Of a DNA stretch of 64,000 nucleotides, positions 9,083 to 22,300 are shown one piece after another. A program made the translations under genes and the position numbers. Position 1 is the stretch's first letter; every line of letters starts with the position of its first letter. A model generated the notes under the pieces. That model saw only the letters and a list, made by a program, of their open reading frames with translations. It ran no database searches and had not been told where the DNA came from. Origin of the DNA: Humulus lupulus (Eukaryota > Streptophyta > Magnoliopsida > Rosales > Cannabaceae); NCBI RefSeq assembly GCF_963169125.1, contig NC_084801.1:77875696-77939695 (forward strand), written 5' to 3'.

Positions 9083-10958
9083 TGTAACGTCCAAAAATTA
9101 CCTAATAAGGCTTAGGGCCTTGATTAGGGGGTCGGGAAGGCAATATGTGGAAATATGTGTTTTAATGCTATATTAACTGTTAACATGTGGATTATGTGAT
9201 AATATGATTAAATGCACATATTTAGGGATATTAAATATGCAGGTGGGCCGCTTCTTATTAGAAGGGCGACTTTGGTAGTTTGGCCCGTTGCGATCATAAA
9301 TGTGTATTTATGTGCATATATGTGATATATGTGAGAGACCACATTATTATGTAAGTTTATTTCGATTATTCTGCACGAGGCGATCCTAGGATGCAAGTTA
9401 GCGGGAAAGTCACAACGGGATCCAAAACCCGACTCGAGGTGAGTCAAGGGGTATTTTGAGTATTGGATAATTAATCGGGTTATGAAAATAAATAATTGGT
9501 GATGGGAGCCAGGAAGGAGGGCGGGCCGCGACACAACTATGCCTGGGTCGCGGCGCGTGTCTGCTGATTAGGGAGGCTAAGCCTCTGGTTGTAGGTGGGT
9601 CATAGCATAGAGGCATAAGGCTGCAGATCTTAATTGGTTTTTGGACCCCTAGAAGGTTTTGAGCATGGGAACTTAACCTTAAGGGCTTGGGATTGCTTTC
9701 AATACCCAGTTTCGTGGAACCCGTGGTTCCGGAGGCTATGACTTGGTCTAGAAGCCTTTGATCACTCGATATTAATATAATCCTATTTTATGGTTGTAAC
9801 TTAGGGTATCGCTAAGGGCTCGGAACCGGGATCATGCTCGAAGGTCGTTCTTATTTACGCTTGCTTGGACCTAAGGTAAGAAAAATGCACCCAGAACATG
9901 TTGTATGTAATTAGGGTTTGGCACATCTATTGTATATTAATATGATTAGGGCTTAGGCCCCAGGATTGGTTATGTTAGGCTATTGTTTTAAAAGCTTGTT
10001 GATGAATGCTTAAGTGCTTATATTCATTGTACGAATTCTATGAGTAGGCCATGTAGCCCCGTTATATAAATATGCTTGGTTTTATGAAAATGGTTATCCA
10101 ATGGGATTATATGATTAGCGTGAGTATGTGATTAATTGTAGGGATGTGCCTATCCACATCTGTTCCTTATAAGTAAGGTATGACATCATGGATCAGGGCT
10201 TGACTTATAAGTCAAGGGCGGCAATAGCGCACTGTGCCTTGGTCGGGAGGCATTGGCCTAAACTAGCAACATACTCTTATGTTGATTGACTCTAAGGTCG
10301 AAGGTGAACCACAGGGGTTGGGCTAGCTCTATGTCTAGTGAGACAGAGTTAAGGGCAAGGCCAGGTGACTCTATGGTCACATAACTAGGGCATTGGCCCG
10401 AGAGTTAGCATGAAAGCTAACTAAATAGGGCAACGACCTAGGTTGATCCAATGATCGTGTATTTTAACTAAATGACATTGGTTATGAGTTTATATAGTTG
10501 AACGGTTATTTAAAGTTATTTTCTCTGTTGTTATACGTTCTGTTTTCTTGCTGAGCCTCAGCTCACGGGTGCTTTGTGGTGCAGGTAAGGGAAAGGGAAA
10601 GCTTGACCAGCCATGAGTTGGAGCGCTTCGGTGGTGGCGTGTACATATGCGGCTGCTCGACCATCATGGTCGGGGTTATCTCAGAGGAACTAGGATTATA
10701 GCCCTATTTTGCCGCTTAAGTCAGATGAAGTAACTTTTTTTTTTATTTACCCTTTTAAACATTTTTGTTGTAATATTTTGGGATCCCATGTTGTATAACA
10801 CTTTTAAAATGAAAGTCAATGGTTCTTTGACAAAATTTTTTAACCCTAACCCTTGTCACTAACCTTAGTTACACAATTTAATCCAAATGACCTAATTAGC
10901 AGGTCTGACAAAATTTTAAGTACATAGTGTAACAGTCTTGGATTAGGAGGGCGTTACA
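9083..10958 (+). mobile_element. Solo LTR, Del/Tekay-type, inside the CACTA transposase
   Basis: Starts TGTAACGTCCAAAAATTACC and ends GGGCGTTACA (1876 bp), with no retroelement interior. Flanks are CTGGG (9078-9082) and CTAGG (10959-10963), a 5-bp target duplication with one later change. The transposase sequence continues on the other side. It carries the conserved TTCTTGCTGAGCC..GGTGCAGGTAAGG block at 10543-10590. Solo LTRs arise when the two LTRs of an element recombine. Confidence 0.9.
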
Positions 10959-13330
10959 CTAGGAGATCGAAAGAAGATAGGGTGACGCGTTATCCGATTC
11001 ATGGGTCTACATAGAAGGACTTTGACGCCAGACATCCTGATTTGCATGATATCCTAGAAATGTCGGTCTAGGATTTACTGTCGATGGGTTTAATCCATTT
11101 GGAAACATGAGTTTATCGTAAAGCATGTGGCCTATTGTGTTGACGAACTACAATCTCCCACCCTAGCTTTTTATGAAGAACCTTTATCTCATGTTGACTC
11201 TCCTTATTACTTGGCCAAAATAACCTGGTAAAGACATGGATGTATTTTTAAGGACAATGGTGAATGAGCCGAAAGAGTTGTGGATTAACAGGGTGGAAAC
11301 TAGGGATGGTAGAAACAACAGCATGTTCAAGATACGTGCCTCTATTCTATGTACAGGGAACAATTTTCCTGCTCAATGTAGTTTGTCTAGATGGAGTGGT
11401 AAGGGTTATAAGGCTTGTCCTACATGCATCGAAGACACATCCTCTATCCGAGTGATTGGTAAGACATCTTATGTTTGTCATAGAGGATTCTTGGCCAGTA
11501 ATCATCGGTGAAGAAAATATACTCAATTCGATGAAAAAGTTGAGAGAAGACGTCCTCCAAGAAAGTTTACTTGTCAGGATATCTTAGATCAAGTGAACGC
11601 CCTACCACCTCAAGTCCCGGGGAAACATGGGAGGTTTGGAGGTTTGAAACGAAAAAGAGGTGCTGAGGACAGTAACTAGAGGAAAAATAAGCATGTTTTA
11701 TGAATTTGAGTACTAGAGTACGGACAAATTAAAACATAACATTGATGTTATGCTTGTTGAGGAGAATGTATGTGACAGTCTTCTTGGTACTATCTTCGAT
11801 AACGATAAGTCTAAAGATACTACTAATGCAAGGCATGATCTGAAGAATATGGGAGTCAGGGACACATTCTGAATATATGAAGATCAGAACCAAAAGTTAA
11901 TGAGACCCCATGGTCTTTACGTGTTGACTCCTGAACATAGGAGATAATTTTGTCAATTTCTAAAAAGTGCTAAACTGCCATATGGTTTTTGTTCTAACTT
12001 TAAGAAGAAAGTGACTGGTAATGATTCAAATACCATTGGGTTGAAGTGACATGACTATCATGTGATAATGTAGCAATTACTTCCAGTGTGTATGCACAAG
12101 CTTCTACCATATACTGTCTAATTTCTTCAGACAATTATCTTTGCAGACCTTAAATGTAAATGATATGGAGAAAGCCCAAAGGGAGGTCATTCACATCTTA
12201 TGCAAAATAGATTTGATTTTTCCTCCAACGTTTTTTGATGTAAGGATACATTTGGCCTTGCATTTGCAAAAAGAAGCTTAATTGGGTGGGCCGGTATTTA
12301 TGAGATGGATGTATCCTTTTGAAAGATACATGAAAAAATTAAAAAACTACGTCAAGAATAAACCTCGTGCTAAAGGGTCCATAGCTGAAGGATATGTGGT
12401 ATATAAGGCTTTAACATTTTGTTCCAGCGGGCGATCATAACCTTTTCCACAAAAAAGAGTTTCGTTCCTGGTTTCATGATAAGGTAATCTATAACTAGGA
12501 CATTCTTTGTTGTTAGATTGAAATATAAGTTTCAGATTATAATATGACTTGTGCTAGCTCGGGTAATTAGAGAATGGAAATGAGTTGCTAGCTTTACCAT
12601 CTAGGTCTGATCTCTTGGCGTACTCCTATCAAGCATGTATAGTGAATGAGGTTCAATATGTTACGCACAATCGAGACCAAAATTGTACTATACAGAACAG
12701 TGGAGTGTTTGTTGCTGGGACATAAGGTTTTAACTATTATGGACAACTTGAAGAAATATTGGAGGTATCTTATATTGGTGCATATTCAGTGGTATTGTTT
12801 TGATTTAAATTGTTCAACAAGGACCCAAAAAAAAAACAATTGCTGAAAATAATGTCACTAGAATAAATGTGAGTAGTGAATGATATAAAGATGAACCATA
12901 CATACTTGCTATTCAAGCGAAACAAGTTTTCTATCTCGATGATCTACTTAGAGGTAGAGCTTGGAGAGTTGTTGAAGAAGTGAATCATAAGAAATTTTAG
13001 GATATTATGGGCAGTTCTGATCAGATTGTTGATATTGATGTTGTACAGGACATACAATCATCCAATTTTGTATTGTCTGTTGAGCACGGGAAATTGGTTG
13101 TTCAACAAGCTAATCAATCAACAACATTCATAGGCACCGTCTCTTGACCTTATTCAACTGTTCAGGACAACGATGATTATACTAATCATGATGAAGAAGA
13201 AGACAAAGACATAGAAGAAGCAGATGACAAGGATGAATTGCTTGTTGACCTTAGTAATCATAATACAAATCATGTCTCACCAATAGTTATTAATTTGATT
13301 AGTGACGACGGTGAACATAGTACATAGTTC
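10959..13330 (+). pseudogene. CACTA transposase (TNP2-like), central and C-terminal parts
   Basis: Continues the interrupted transposase. Landmarks: VDGFNPFGNMS, the stretch around 11236-11511 (MDVFLRTMVNEPKELW, then KGYKACPTCIEDTSS with paired Cys), LDQVNALPP, NIDVMLVEENVCDSLLGTI, ARHDLKNMGVRDTF, GGPVFMRWMYPFERYM and KGSIAEGYV. From about 12650 to 13080 a DUF4216-like tail can be followed (VTHNRDQNCTIQNSGV, YIGAYSVVLF, RGRAWRVVEEVNHKKF), ending in an acidic stretch rich in Asp and Glu (13150-13260). The longest uninterrupted frame is only about 90 codons. Stops and frameshifts throughout mean no active transposase can be made. Confidence 0.75.
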
Positions 13331-13499
13331 TTGTATTTGTGTAAGAAAAACTATATATTTAAAAAATTATAACGACTTATGGATTTGTTATGTTGTGGAT
13401 GTTTTGGAATTTTATGGGGTAATTACAACTATATTTTCATAAATAATATATATCTGATTTTCATACTAACAAACAAATTTGGTCATATTTAGTTTAAAG

Positions 13500-14616
13500 A
13501 TGTCAGTAGATGTAGCTTCATACCATAGCAAAGATGGTGGTGGTCAAGATCCTTCGAATCCTACGACGATCCCAACCAGTTGCAAATCAGGTATTTAAAT
13601 TTTTATCCTTTATGTATTTATAATGAGATCTTAATATACAACATACTAAATTATTTTATTTTCTTATACAAAATAATATAGCAACCACACCAAAGAGAAA
13701 AGGTTGTGGGCCTGCCTCTGGGAAAAAATTAGATGATAGAAGGCGAGAAGTTGGACATCCACTCAATATAGTGGTTGACCCCATCACGTACAAGGTGGTG
13801 GGAACTAAACATGCTACTTTTTTTCACCTTTTGAGCACCCAAGTCACACCTTTATGTGAATAAAATTACAAGGATTGGGAATATGTCCCAAAACGGTTTA
13901 AGGACAATGTCATTGACAAAGTTTAGGTAAAATTTATAAAATTTACTTTAATGATAATTGTATTATAATTCCAATAATATTAACATGTTTTCTTTTATTT
14001 GTAGCACTTCTATCAAATAGATGGGCGTGATAATTATGACATCCTTATGGAAGGTATTCACGCTGAGATGACTGAGAGATATCGAGACAGGAAAACTAAG
14101 CGGCACCCACTTCAAAGTGTTCTACAAAGGACCAGATGATTGGGACCAGGTCCTACAAAATCCACCAAAAGATGTCAACAATGATCACTGGAAAGAAATT
14201 TGTGAGTTTTTCACGACTCCGGAGTTTGTTGCACGATCACAGAAGAACAAAATCAATTGAGACCAAATGAAGTACTCTACAACACAAGGCACAAAATCAT
14301 TAGCGGGCACTCGTCACGACAAAGTAAGTGAAAATATCAACTTAATTAAGCTGAATTAAATTATAAGTTCTCTAATATTCTCATTTTCTTTATTAGTTGA
14401 ACCCGAACCACATTGAGGAATGGAAGGAATATCACTGGATGAAAAAGAACAAGAAGTTTGTCAACAAGGATGCAGCATAAGATTATGTAAATTTAACTTT
14501 ATTATATGCCAATTCAAATAATTATGTTTTTGCTTTATTTAAAATGTATTTTTAAGACATGAAATTTTGAAATCAACTCTTGAAGCTGAGACACAACAGA
14601 TAGTTGAATATGTTAT
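13500..14616 (+). pseudogene. CACTA second gene, Transposase_24-like, multi-exon
   Basis: Plant CACTA elements carry a second gene with a Transposase_24 (Ptta/En/Spm) domain, thought to help bind the element ends. ATG at 13500 opens MSVDVASYHSKDGG; a donor follows TCAG near 13591. Exon 2 begins after ATATAG at 13680 with KRKGCGPASGKKLDDRRREVG. It continues to DWEYVPKRFKDNVIDKV, where a TAG stands at the place expected for Trp. Exon 3 starts after TTTGTAG near 14004 (HFYQIDGRDNYD). Later FYKGPDDWDQVLQNPPKDV, FFTTPEFVARSQKNK, TQGTKSLAGTRHDK and NPNHIEEWKEYHW are seen. Introns of 70-90 bp have plausible GT..AG ends. The gene is cut by the LTR at 14617. Confidence 0.7.
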
Positions 14617-17600
14617 TGTAATGTCTTACTAACCTAGAGTTGTTACTATGTGATTTTAAAACATGCAATTAACTAGCTAATCGAGGTTTTAGGCCAAAGA
14701 GTGTGATTAAATTAAGGTGAAGACTCATTTAATGAAATTTTAATAGAAAAGGTTTGGACATTCATTAAGAACATTAAAGTGTTACATTGGGATCCCAAAA
14801 TATTATTTTAAAACATATTTACAACTCAATGTTAGTGTACAGTCGACCTAGGTGACAAAATCAAATGTTTATAGCTCGTTCCTCAAAACTACCCCCAGCC
14901 TTGGCGGCCAGGTACGTCAAACATTTACCACCAATCCATGCCTCATGCTTGGTCGGCCTTTCATTTGCCGTTACCTACACCATAGAGCACCCGTGAGCTA
15001 AGGCCCAGCAAGAAAACACATAAACATAATATATGACAATTCATTTCAATAAACACATAACTTAAATAAACACAACATACAATTCACAACAACGGCCGAA
15101 GCCAATCAGGATGCGTTACTAGGCACCAAGTTCACGATCCTAACCAAGCGAGCGAATACAACACCGTAGGTGGCCATACCATGGAAACGTGCATTTAGAA
15201 TGCTTAACATCGATTCTGGCCCTTGCCATTCAGTCTCAACATGCATACATGGCACAATATTTATAGAAATTCACATATAACACTAACCACATATATTCGT
15301 TCCATGCCCTGCTCTACGAGCACAAACAGTTTTCTTACCTTTGGCCGAGTGCAAGAAATTAGGCAAGCAAGCACAATTCTCGAGAACGATCCTTTGCGAT
15401 AACCTAGTCACAACCCATAAATAACATTCTCCTTACTATTCGATTCCATAATTGAACCCCGGGACCAAGCCAATTCCCCCATACGGGTGGGGGGGTGAAA
15501 TCGTCTCCTGAGCCCCTGGGCCTATGCCCTAAAAATAAAAAATTAAGGCCCTTAAAAATGGCCTAGTGCCGCTGCACAACATACAGGCACCACGACACCC
15601 AACCAGGGCTCCCTGCCCTGGAACATCCCAACGCCGTGACTCGGAAGAACAGTGATGTTACGCCTTTACGCGAACACAGAAAAACTAGGTATTTCCACCA
15701 TTTTTCCCCGAACCAAGACTACCAGACTTGCACCAAGGTCCCAAACAAGTCTAAAATCCTAAACAACACATCATAAGCAATACAATGCCCCTCAAAAACC
15801 AAACCGAATCTCTAACCCAAATCAAAACCTAGCCATTGGTGTAAAACTCTGCCAAAACTTAAACCACTATAGTAATTCATCATAAAACAGAGCATATGTA
15901 ACGACCCAAAATTACTAATAAGACTTAAGTGCTAGGAGGGCATAATTGGAAGTTGTGTGAATTAATGGTGTGATATGCATGATTATGTGAAATGCATGTT
16001 TATGAGTATTGGATAAGCATGCGGGGCCCTGTTTGGTTTTAAGGGCATAATTGTAACTTTGGCCCGTTAGGGCATAAATGTGATTTTGTGATAAACTATT
16101 AAGATCACATTATTATGTGGATATATGTGTTTGCAGCTATCGGCACGAGCGATCCTAGGGACCAAGTTGCGAGAAAGTCACAACGGGACCCGGTACTTGA
16201 CTTGGGGCAAGTCAAGGGGTATTTTGGGTATTAGATGATTAATTGAGTTATCGGGTTATGGAAATAAATAATTGGAGATATATTTGAGGTTAGGAAGTCT
16301 AGGTGGGAATACCGGGGAATTTTACCATTTTTCCCTCGGGGACGTTTTTGGTACCCCGAGCCTTGGGATTGACTTAAGTAACTAAGGATAGACAAAACAT
16401 AGGAAGGAAAACAGTAGAAGATGTCCTAAACCAACCCTTCTCCCTCTCTCTCCTTTTCTCTTAAGTAACTCAGTGCAACCAAAGGATTTGTGGCTAGGAA
16501 TTCAGTGGATTGGGGCTGGAGTCTTGAAGGATTAGTTCTGTGTTTAGCTAAGGAGTTTGATCAAGAACTGAGGTAAGAAATAAGCTTTGTGAATGGTGAT
16601 CAATTCTGTGTTTTGGCTGGGTTTTGAGGTGTTTATGGATTTTTATATTGAAGGGTAGAATTAAAGCTAAAACTTGGAAGTTAGGTCAGGAATCCTTTAG
16701 AGAATTGATTCAGCAGAGAAGGTAAACTCCAATTCTTGTTGTAGTGTTTGAATTCTGAGCATTTGTGACTTGTTTTCTTGTGTTCTTCAGTTGTTGAGTT
16801 TCATAAATTAAAATGGGATTTTAATGAGTTTCTAAGCTAGGTTTTTGCTGGATTATGTTACTAGAATCATGTTAGAAGTTTTGTGATTAATGGATTTTGG
16901 AATTAGGTTGGTTTTGGGTGATTTTAAGCAAGGTTAGGATGTGAAAAATGGTGATTTGTTTTGGCACAAAGGGTTGGGCCGCGGCCCTATGAAGCAAAGG
17001 AGCCAGGGAGGCTCTGCCAAAGGGGAGCGTCGTGGCGCCACAGGGCACGGCCGCGGCTCAAAAGGGCGTCAAAGAGGCTTAGCCTCTATTATTGGGGGCG
17101 GGCCGCAACGCCAGTTCTTAGGACCGCAGCTCAAAAGGGAAATTTTTGCTAAGTGTAGGTTTTAAGCGTGGGAACCTAACCTAGGGTGCTTGGGATCGAT
17201 TCCACCACCGTGTTGGTGGAATTCGATGTCCTGGAAGCTAGAACTATATCCGGAAACCATTACTCGAATATTAATGGAATCCTTTATCATGGTTGTGACT
17301 AGGTGTACGCTTGGGCTCGGGGCAGGATTGTGCTCAGGGGTCGTCTTTCCTAATTAAAGCACTTGGAACTAAAGGTAAGAAAACTGCACCCGGTTGTGGA
17401 TTTATAATGGGACTAAGGGTTCCCTATCTTGTATGCTTTGAAAGAATGGTATTATGCCATGTGAATTGTGTGTGCTTTGAAAGAATGGTATTACGCCATG
17501 TGAATTGTAAATGAATGGTATCATGCCATGTAAATAGTAAACAAACGGCCTAAGAGCGCTGGAGTTTACACATTCGCACAGGGCGCAGCTCGGCCACTGG

Positions 17601-18887
17601 TAGCTGAGGACAACTTATTATGCACTAAGCTCGGTTTAAGCGGCCTGGAGTCAGTGGGATAAACAGAGGGTGCGGCCTAAGTTGTCAGCCCTAATTATCA
17701 TGTGATTTGATTGTTATTATTATGATGAAGATGATATGTCGGTTATTTGAATGACAGACTGTTTGTTTGTTGATTGTTATCGTTGAATAGGTGAATGTTG
17801 TGTACTGTTGATTACCTGATTGTGTCTTGTGAGATAGTTGATTATTAATATTGATTGAGTTTTAAATGTCATGTTTTCTTGATGGGCCTTGGCTCACGGG
17901 TGCTACGTGGTGCAGGTAAAGGCAAGGGTAAGACGAGTTGACCATGGGTTGGAGAGCTCTAGCGGCGGGGTGTACATTGTCAGCTACTCGGCCGCCACGG
18001 TTGAGGGATTGTACAGGAATGAGAACCTAAAACGTGTATTTCTCCATTAGAGTGGCTTGGTTACTTATAAATATTGGAAATTCTGTAGTTATGATATTTA
18101 AACCTTGATTTGGGATCCCATGTACCAAACATGTATTTTAATGAAAATTATTCGTTTATAACCAAAATCTTTTAAACCTAATCTATTTGTATCGTTAGAT
18201 TCACATTTTTAATCAAATGACTTGATTAGCAAGTCTTGCACTATCTCAAACACACAGTGTTTGTTTCCTAAGAGTTATTAGAGCTTCTCAGCTAACTAAG
18301 TTACTCACTTGACTTGAAAAAGACCAAATTGTCCCTTAGCCGAATAACTACTCTCTAATGCTCACAAGGGAAAATCCGTCATTTGCCACATTCCCGCTAA
18401 TTCCTCGAGTAGTCCTATAAATCCCTAATTTATCCCAACATACCCAAATAACCGCTAAATAAATACCTGTTACTCGATAAATCTCGAACACGCACTAACG
18501 TCCCAAAATACCCGTAGGCTCACCCCGAGCTGGGTATTTGACCCTGTTGTGACTATTGCGCTAATCTGCTCCCTAGTATCACCACGAACCACACATCTCA
18601 AATATATCTCCACAATACTGTGGTCTCAAGCATAACACACACAATTACAATTATGCCCTCAACGGGCCAAAATTGCAAACATGTCCTCATTAACCAGAAC
18701 GTGCCCACATGCATATTAAAGACACCTAAAGATGCATATCTAATCTTATCATATCATAACTCAAGCAATTAAATACCAATACAAATATATCATGATTAAT
18801 CACGTAATATTACAATTAAATCAATTATTTCCCTCCTGGCACGCCAATCAAGGCACTAAGTCTTATTAGCAAATTTGGGACGTTACA
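14617..18887 (-). mobile_element. 3' LTR of element A (interrupted by solo LTR G)
   Basis: In minus orientation it starts TGTAACGTCCCAAATTTGC at 18887 and ends at 14617 (ACATTACA). The split parts are 18887-18261 and 15896-14617. The conserved LTR block is at 14971-15017. The LTR inserted in the second CACTA gene. The pol C-terminus of A abuts it at 18888 after a purine-rich run (AAGGAGGGGATACT on the minus strand), the expected polypurine tract. Confidence 0.8.
15897..18260 (+). mobile_element. Element G: Del/Tekay-type LTR without interior, 3' end trimmed
   Basis: Starts TGTAACGACCCAAAATTAC. It carries the conserved LTR block at 17877-17920 and the GGGATCCCATGTACCAAACATG region near 18115. 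It stops at CACACAGTGT (18260), about 35 bp before the place where related LTRs end in GTTACA, and then the minus-strand LTR of A resumes. No target duplication is seen, in line with a small deletion at its right end. Confidence 0.8.
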
Positions 18888-19300
18888 AGTATCCCCTCCT
18901 TACAGCCAATCCCTCATATCTGACTAAAGCTCCCATGTTGCCTCCTCTACTTTGCTATTTCTCCACAACACTTTCACTAAGGTAATGGTCTTGTTACTTA
19001 AGACTTTGTCCTTTCTGTCTAGGATATGAACCGGTTTCTCCTCATAAGACAAATTTTGGTGCAAGACCAAGTTCTCATAACTCAACGCATGTGTAGGAGC
19101 TGATACGTACTTTCAGAGCATAGACACATGAAACTCATAGTAAATCCCTAATAAAGATGGAGGCATAGTTAACCTGTATGCCACCTCTCCAACTCATTCT
19201 AGAATGTCGAAGGGGCCATAAAATCTTGGACTTAACTTTCCTTTCACTCCGAATCGTTTCACCCCTCTGAAAGGATACACTCTGAGAAACATATGATCAC
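18888..19300 (-). pseudogene. Element A pol C-terminus (integrase tail and chromodomain)
   Basis: Minus-strand reading begins DHMFLRVYPFRGVKRFG near 19300. It runs through GKLSPRFYGPFDILE, YRLTMPPSLLG, FHVSML and KYVSAPTHALSYE, and ends with the chromodomain words SYEEKPVHILDRKDKVL and TLVKVLWRN. In chromoviruses the chromodomain at the integrase C-terminus steers insertion to certain chromatin. Stops interrupt the frame. The reading would join 31081 across element B, with about 15 residues missing. Confidence 0.75.
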
Positions 19301-22300
19301 TGAGTTACCCAAAATTTACTAATAAGGCTTAAGAGCCTTGATTATTGTGTCTGGAGGGCATAAACTGATTATGTGTGTTTTAGATTATTTAATGCATGAT
19401 TATTTGATAAGCATGCTTATATGATTATATGGATTTGTGAAATGCATGTTTCTGAGTATTAATAAGGATGTGGGCCCTGTTTAGCAACATATTTGTAATT
19501 TTGTCCTGTTGAGGGCATAAATGCGATTATATGTGGTAAATTATTAAGACCACATTGTTATGTGGATGTATTTGCAGTATGTGGCTCGAGGTGGTCCTAG
19601 TGAGCGGTTTAGCGAAATAGTCACGGTGAGAATTTATACCCGGCTCAGGGGAAACCTGAGGGTATTTTTGGGAATTTGGGAACGACCCAAATTTTCTAAT
19701 AAGGTTTAGGGCGTTGATTAGTGTGCCTGGAGGGCAATAAGTGAATTATTGTTTAATATGTGAATTTTTATGAATATGTGATTAGTGATGCATGTTTAGA
19801 TGAATTAAAAATGCATGTGGGGCCCGTCTGGTTATTAGGGGCATGATTGTAATTTTAGCCCGTTGAGGGTGTAAACATGAAAATTGTGATATATTTATGA
19901 TATATATGTGTTGCATGATCCGAGACAGTTCTAGGGAGCAGTTAGGTAGGAAGTCACAACAGGGTTGAAAATCCGACTCGGGGCGAGTCGATGGGTATTT
20001 CGGGTACTAGACGTTTTATGGGGTTATCGGGTTATGGAAATAAATATTTGGAGATATATTTGAGGTTAGGATGTTTAGGAGGGAATATGGGGGAAAATTT
20101 ACCATTTTTCCTCGGGGACGTTTTCGGTACCCCGAGCCTTGAGGTAACCTTAGAGACTAAGTTAAATAAAACAAAACATTTGAAGCTTTTAGAACTGTGA
20201 GAACTGACCCAAACCTCTCTTCCTTTTCTCTTGTTTTCTCTCAACCTTACCAAGGGGAGACTATGCAAACAAAGTTAGGATTTGAGCTTTAAACTTGGAG
20301 AATTGCTCAGCATCATTTTGAGGATTCAAGTAGGGGCTAAGGTAAACCTTTAATTGTGATTCTAACCATTGAATTATGTGATTATTTGGATGAGTTTCTA
20401 TATTTTTTAAGGTTCTAAAGTTTGACATTGAATTTTGGGTTTGATGAGTTTTAAAGATGGAGTTTGTTAGGTTTATCTGCTGCGAACATAGTGGAACCTC
20501 TAGGAGAATTAAATTAGTTTGTTAGATGGATTTCATGGGTATTTGGCTTGGTTTTGACAGAGAAAATGGTGAGATTTTCTGGGCTCGAGGGGTCGGGCCG
20601 CAGTGCTGTTCTTGCTGAGCCGCGAACCCTTAGAACTTTGGGGCGCCTGGAAATGGAGGTGCATCATGGCGCCCTTTAGGGAGGGTCGTGGCATGAGTTC
20701 CTAGGCCCGCAATGCTTAGTGCAATTTTTTGGGTTTTTAAGAGGTTTTAGGCTCAGGAATTCAGTAGTTAAGGTTCGGGATGGATTTTATCACCCGGATT
20801 GATAAGATTCAATGTCCCGGAGATAAGAATTATGGCTCGAAGTTATTTAATGGATTAGAACTTTATGGATGAATATTCTTAATGTGTTGTGACTAGGATT
20901 TCAGCAAGTCTCGGACTAGGGAACTGTGCTCGAGACATTGGTGCTTGGAAAGCTCGGGACACAGGTAAGAAAACCCCTGTTCCCGTAGAGCTTGTATGCA
21001 GGGCAGGGCCCTATATGGTTTTGTTGCAGGGCGTAGCCCTTTGATTTAGTTATTCATGTTAAGTATTTGCTTTATTATGCTATGTTTGCATATATGTGAA
21101 TGAACGGCAAGGGCCGGGAACGGCCAAGGCCGAGTGCGGCAAGGCCAGGAGCGGCGAGGGACCGAGAACGGCGTTAAGCACATGAAGTGCAAGGCCGAGC
21201 GCGGCAAGGGGCCGAGAGTAGCATTTAGCACGCAGAGTGCAAGTTGCCAAGGCGAGACCCTAAAGGATATCCTTACGGTGTGGATCGCGAACCCAGGGCC
21301 TGGTAAAGCACCTGGGACGGTATGGTCGTATGTGTATTGCCTATTGATAGCTTGTTTAAATGCTAAGTGTTGATGTGCATATGTTATCTTCTTGTGAGGG
21401 TTTTCTTGCTGGGCTTCGGCTCACGGGTGCTCTATGGTGTAGGTAAGAACAAGGGAAAAGTCGACCAACCATGAGTACGGAAAGCGTGAAGCGGCGGGTA
21501 CATGTTTGGCCTGCCTGGCTGCCACGGGCAGGGGTATTTTGGGAGATGATTGTATTAAACCTAGATTTTGTCGTTTAGCCGACACTGTTTATATTTATAT
21601 GTTGTAAATACTTCTAAACGGTATTTTGGGATCCCAAATGTTAAACACTTTATAATTTTCAGTAAATGGTTTATTTTCAAAGTTTGTGACTCTGATTTTG
21701 GTTTAATTACACTTTGGTCCTAAAATCTCGATTAGCGAGTTAATTGCACATTTTAAACTCACTTAGTAACGACTCTAAGGCAGTAGGCCATTACAGTATA
21801 TATTACGGTCACTCGATGAATTAGCGGGAATTGAGAGTAAATGACCAAAATGCCCTTAGAGAAATTAAAAACATTGATTTAATTGGGAGGGCAAAAGGGT
21901 CTTTTAGGCTATTAAGGGATATACCTGATTTGTTTGATGTTTTTGTTAGAGCTTAAGGGAGCAAGTTGTAGAAAACGAAGGAAAGGAAAGGAAAAAAAGA
22001 AAGAAAGTAGAAAAACAGAACATACACACACGCTCTCTCCCACACGATTTGCTCTCTCTCTCACCCTCTCTTCTAGATTTTGAAGTTGTGAACTCAGAGG
22101 AAGTCTAAGCTTGGTTTGGGGTGTTGATCCTTGGAGTAGCTAAGGGATTCAGTTAGAGTTATTTTCCAATTAAGGTAAGGTTTATGGTTTTTCTGATTTT
22201 ACTAAATTTTGTTAGGATTGATCTCTGAATTTGAATATTAGATGGAAATTTAAGGACTTTACCTTGGGGATTTGAGGAATTAAAGTCTAGAAGGGCATTG

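Larger units (their letters stand above)
8330..14616 (+). mobile_element. Degenerate autonomous CACTA (En/Spm) transposon body
   Basis: Two transposon genes lie head to tail on the plus strand: a TNP2-like transposase (8340-13330) and a Transposase_24-like (Ptta/En/Spm) gene (13500-14616). This is the usual gene pair of plant CACTA elements. It is split by a solo LTR (9083-10958) and cut at 14617 by retroelement A. Both genes carry stops and the terminal CACTA repeats are not seen, so the element is dead and its limits are unknown. Confidence 0.8.
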
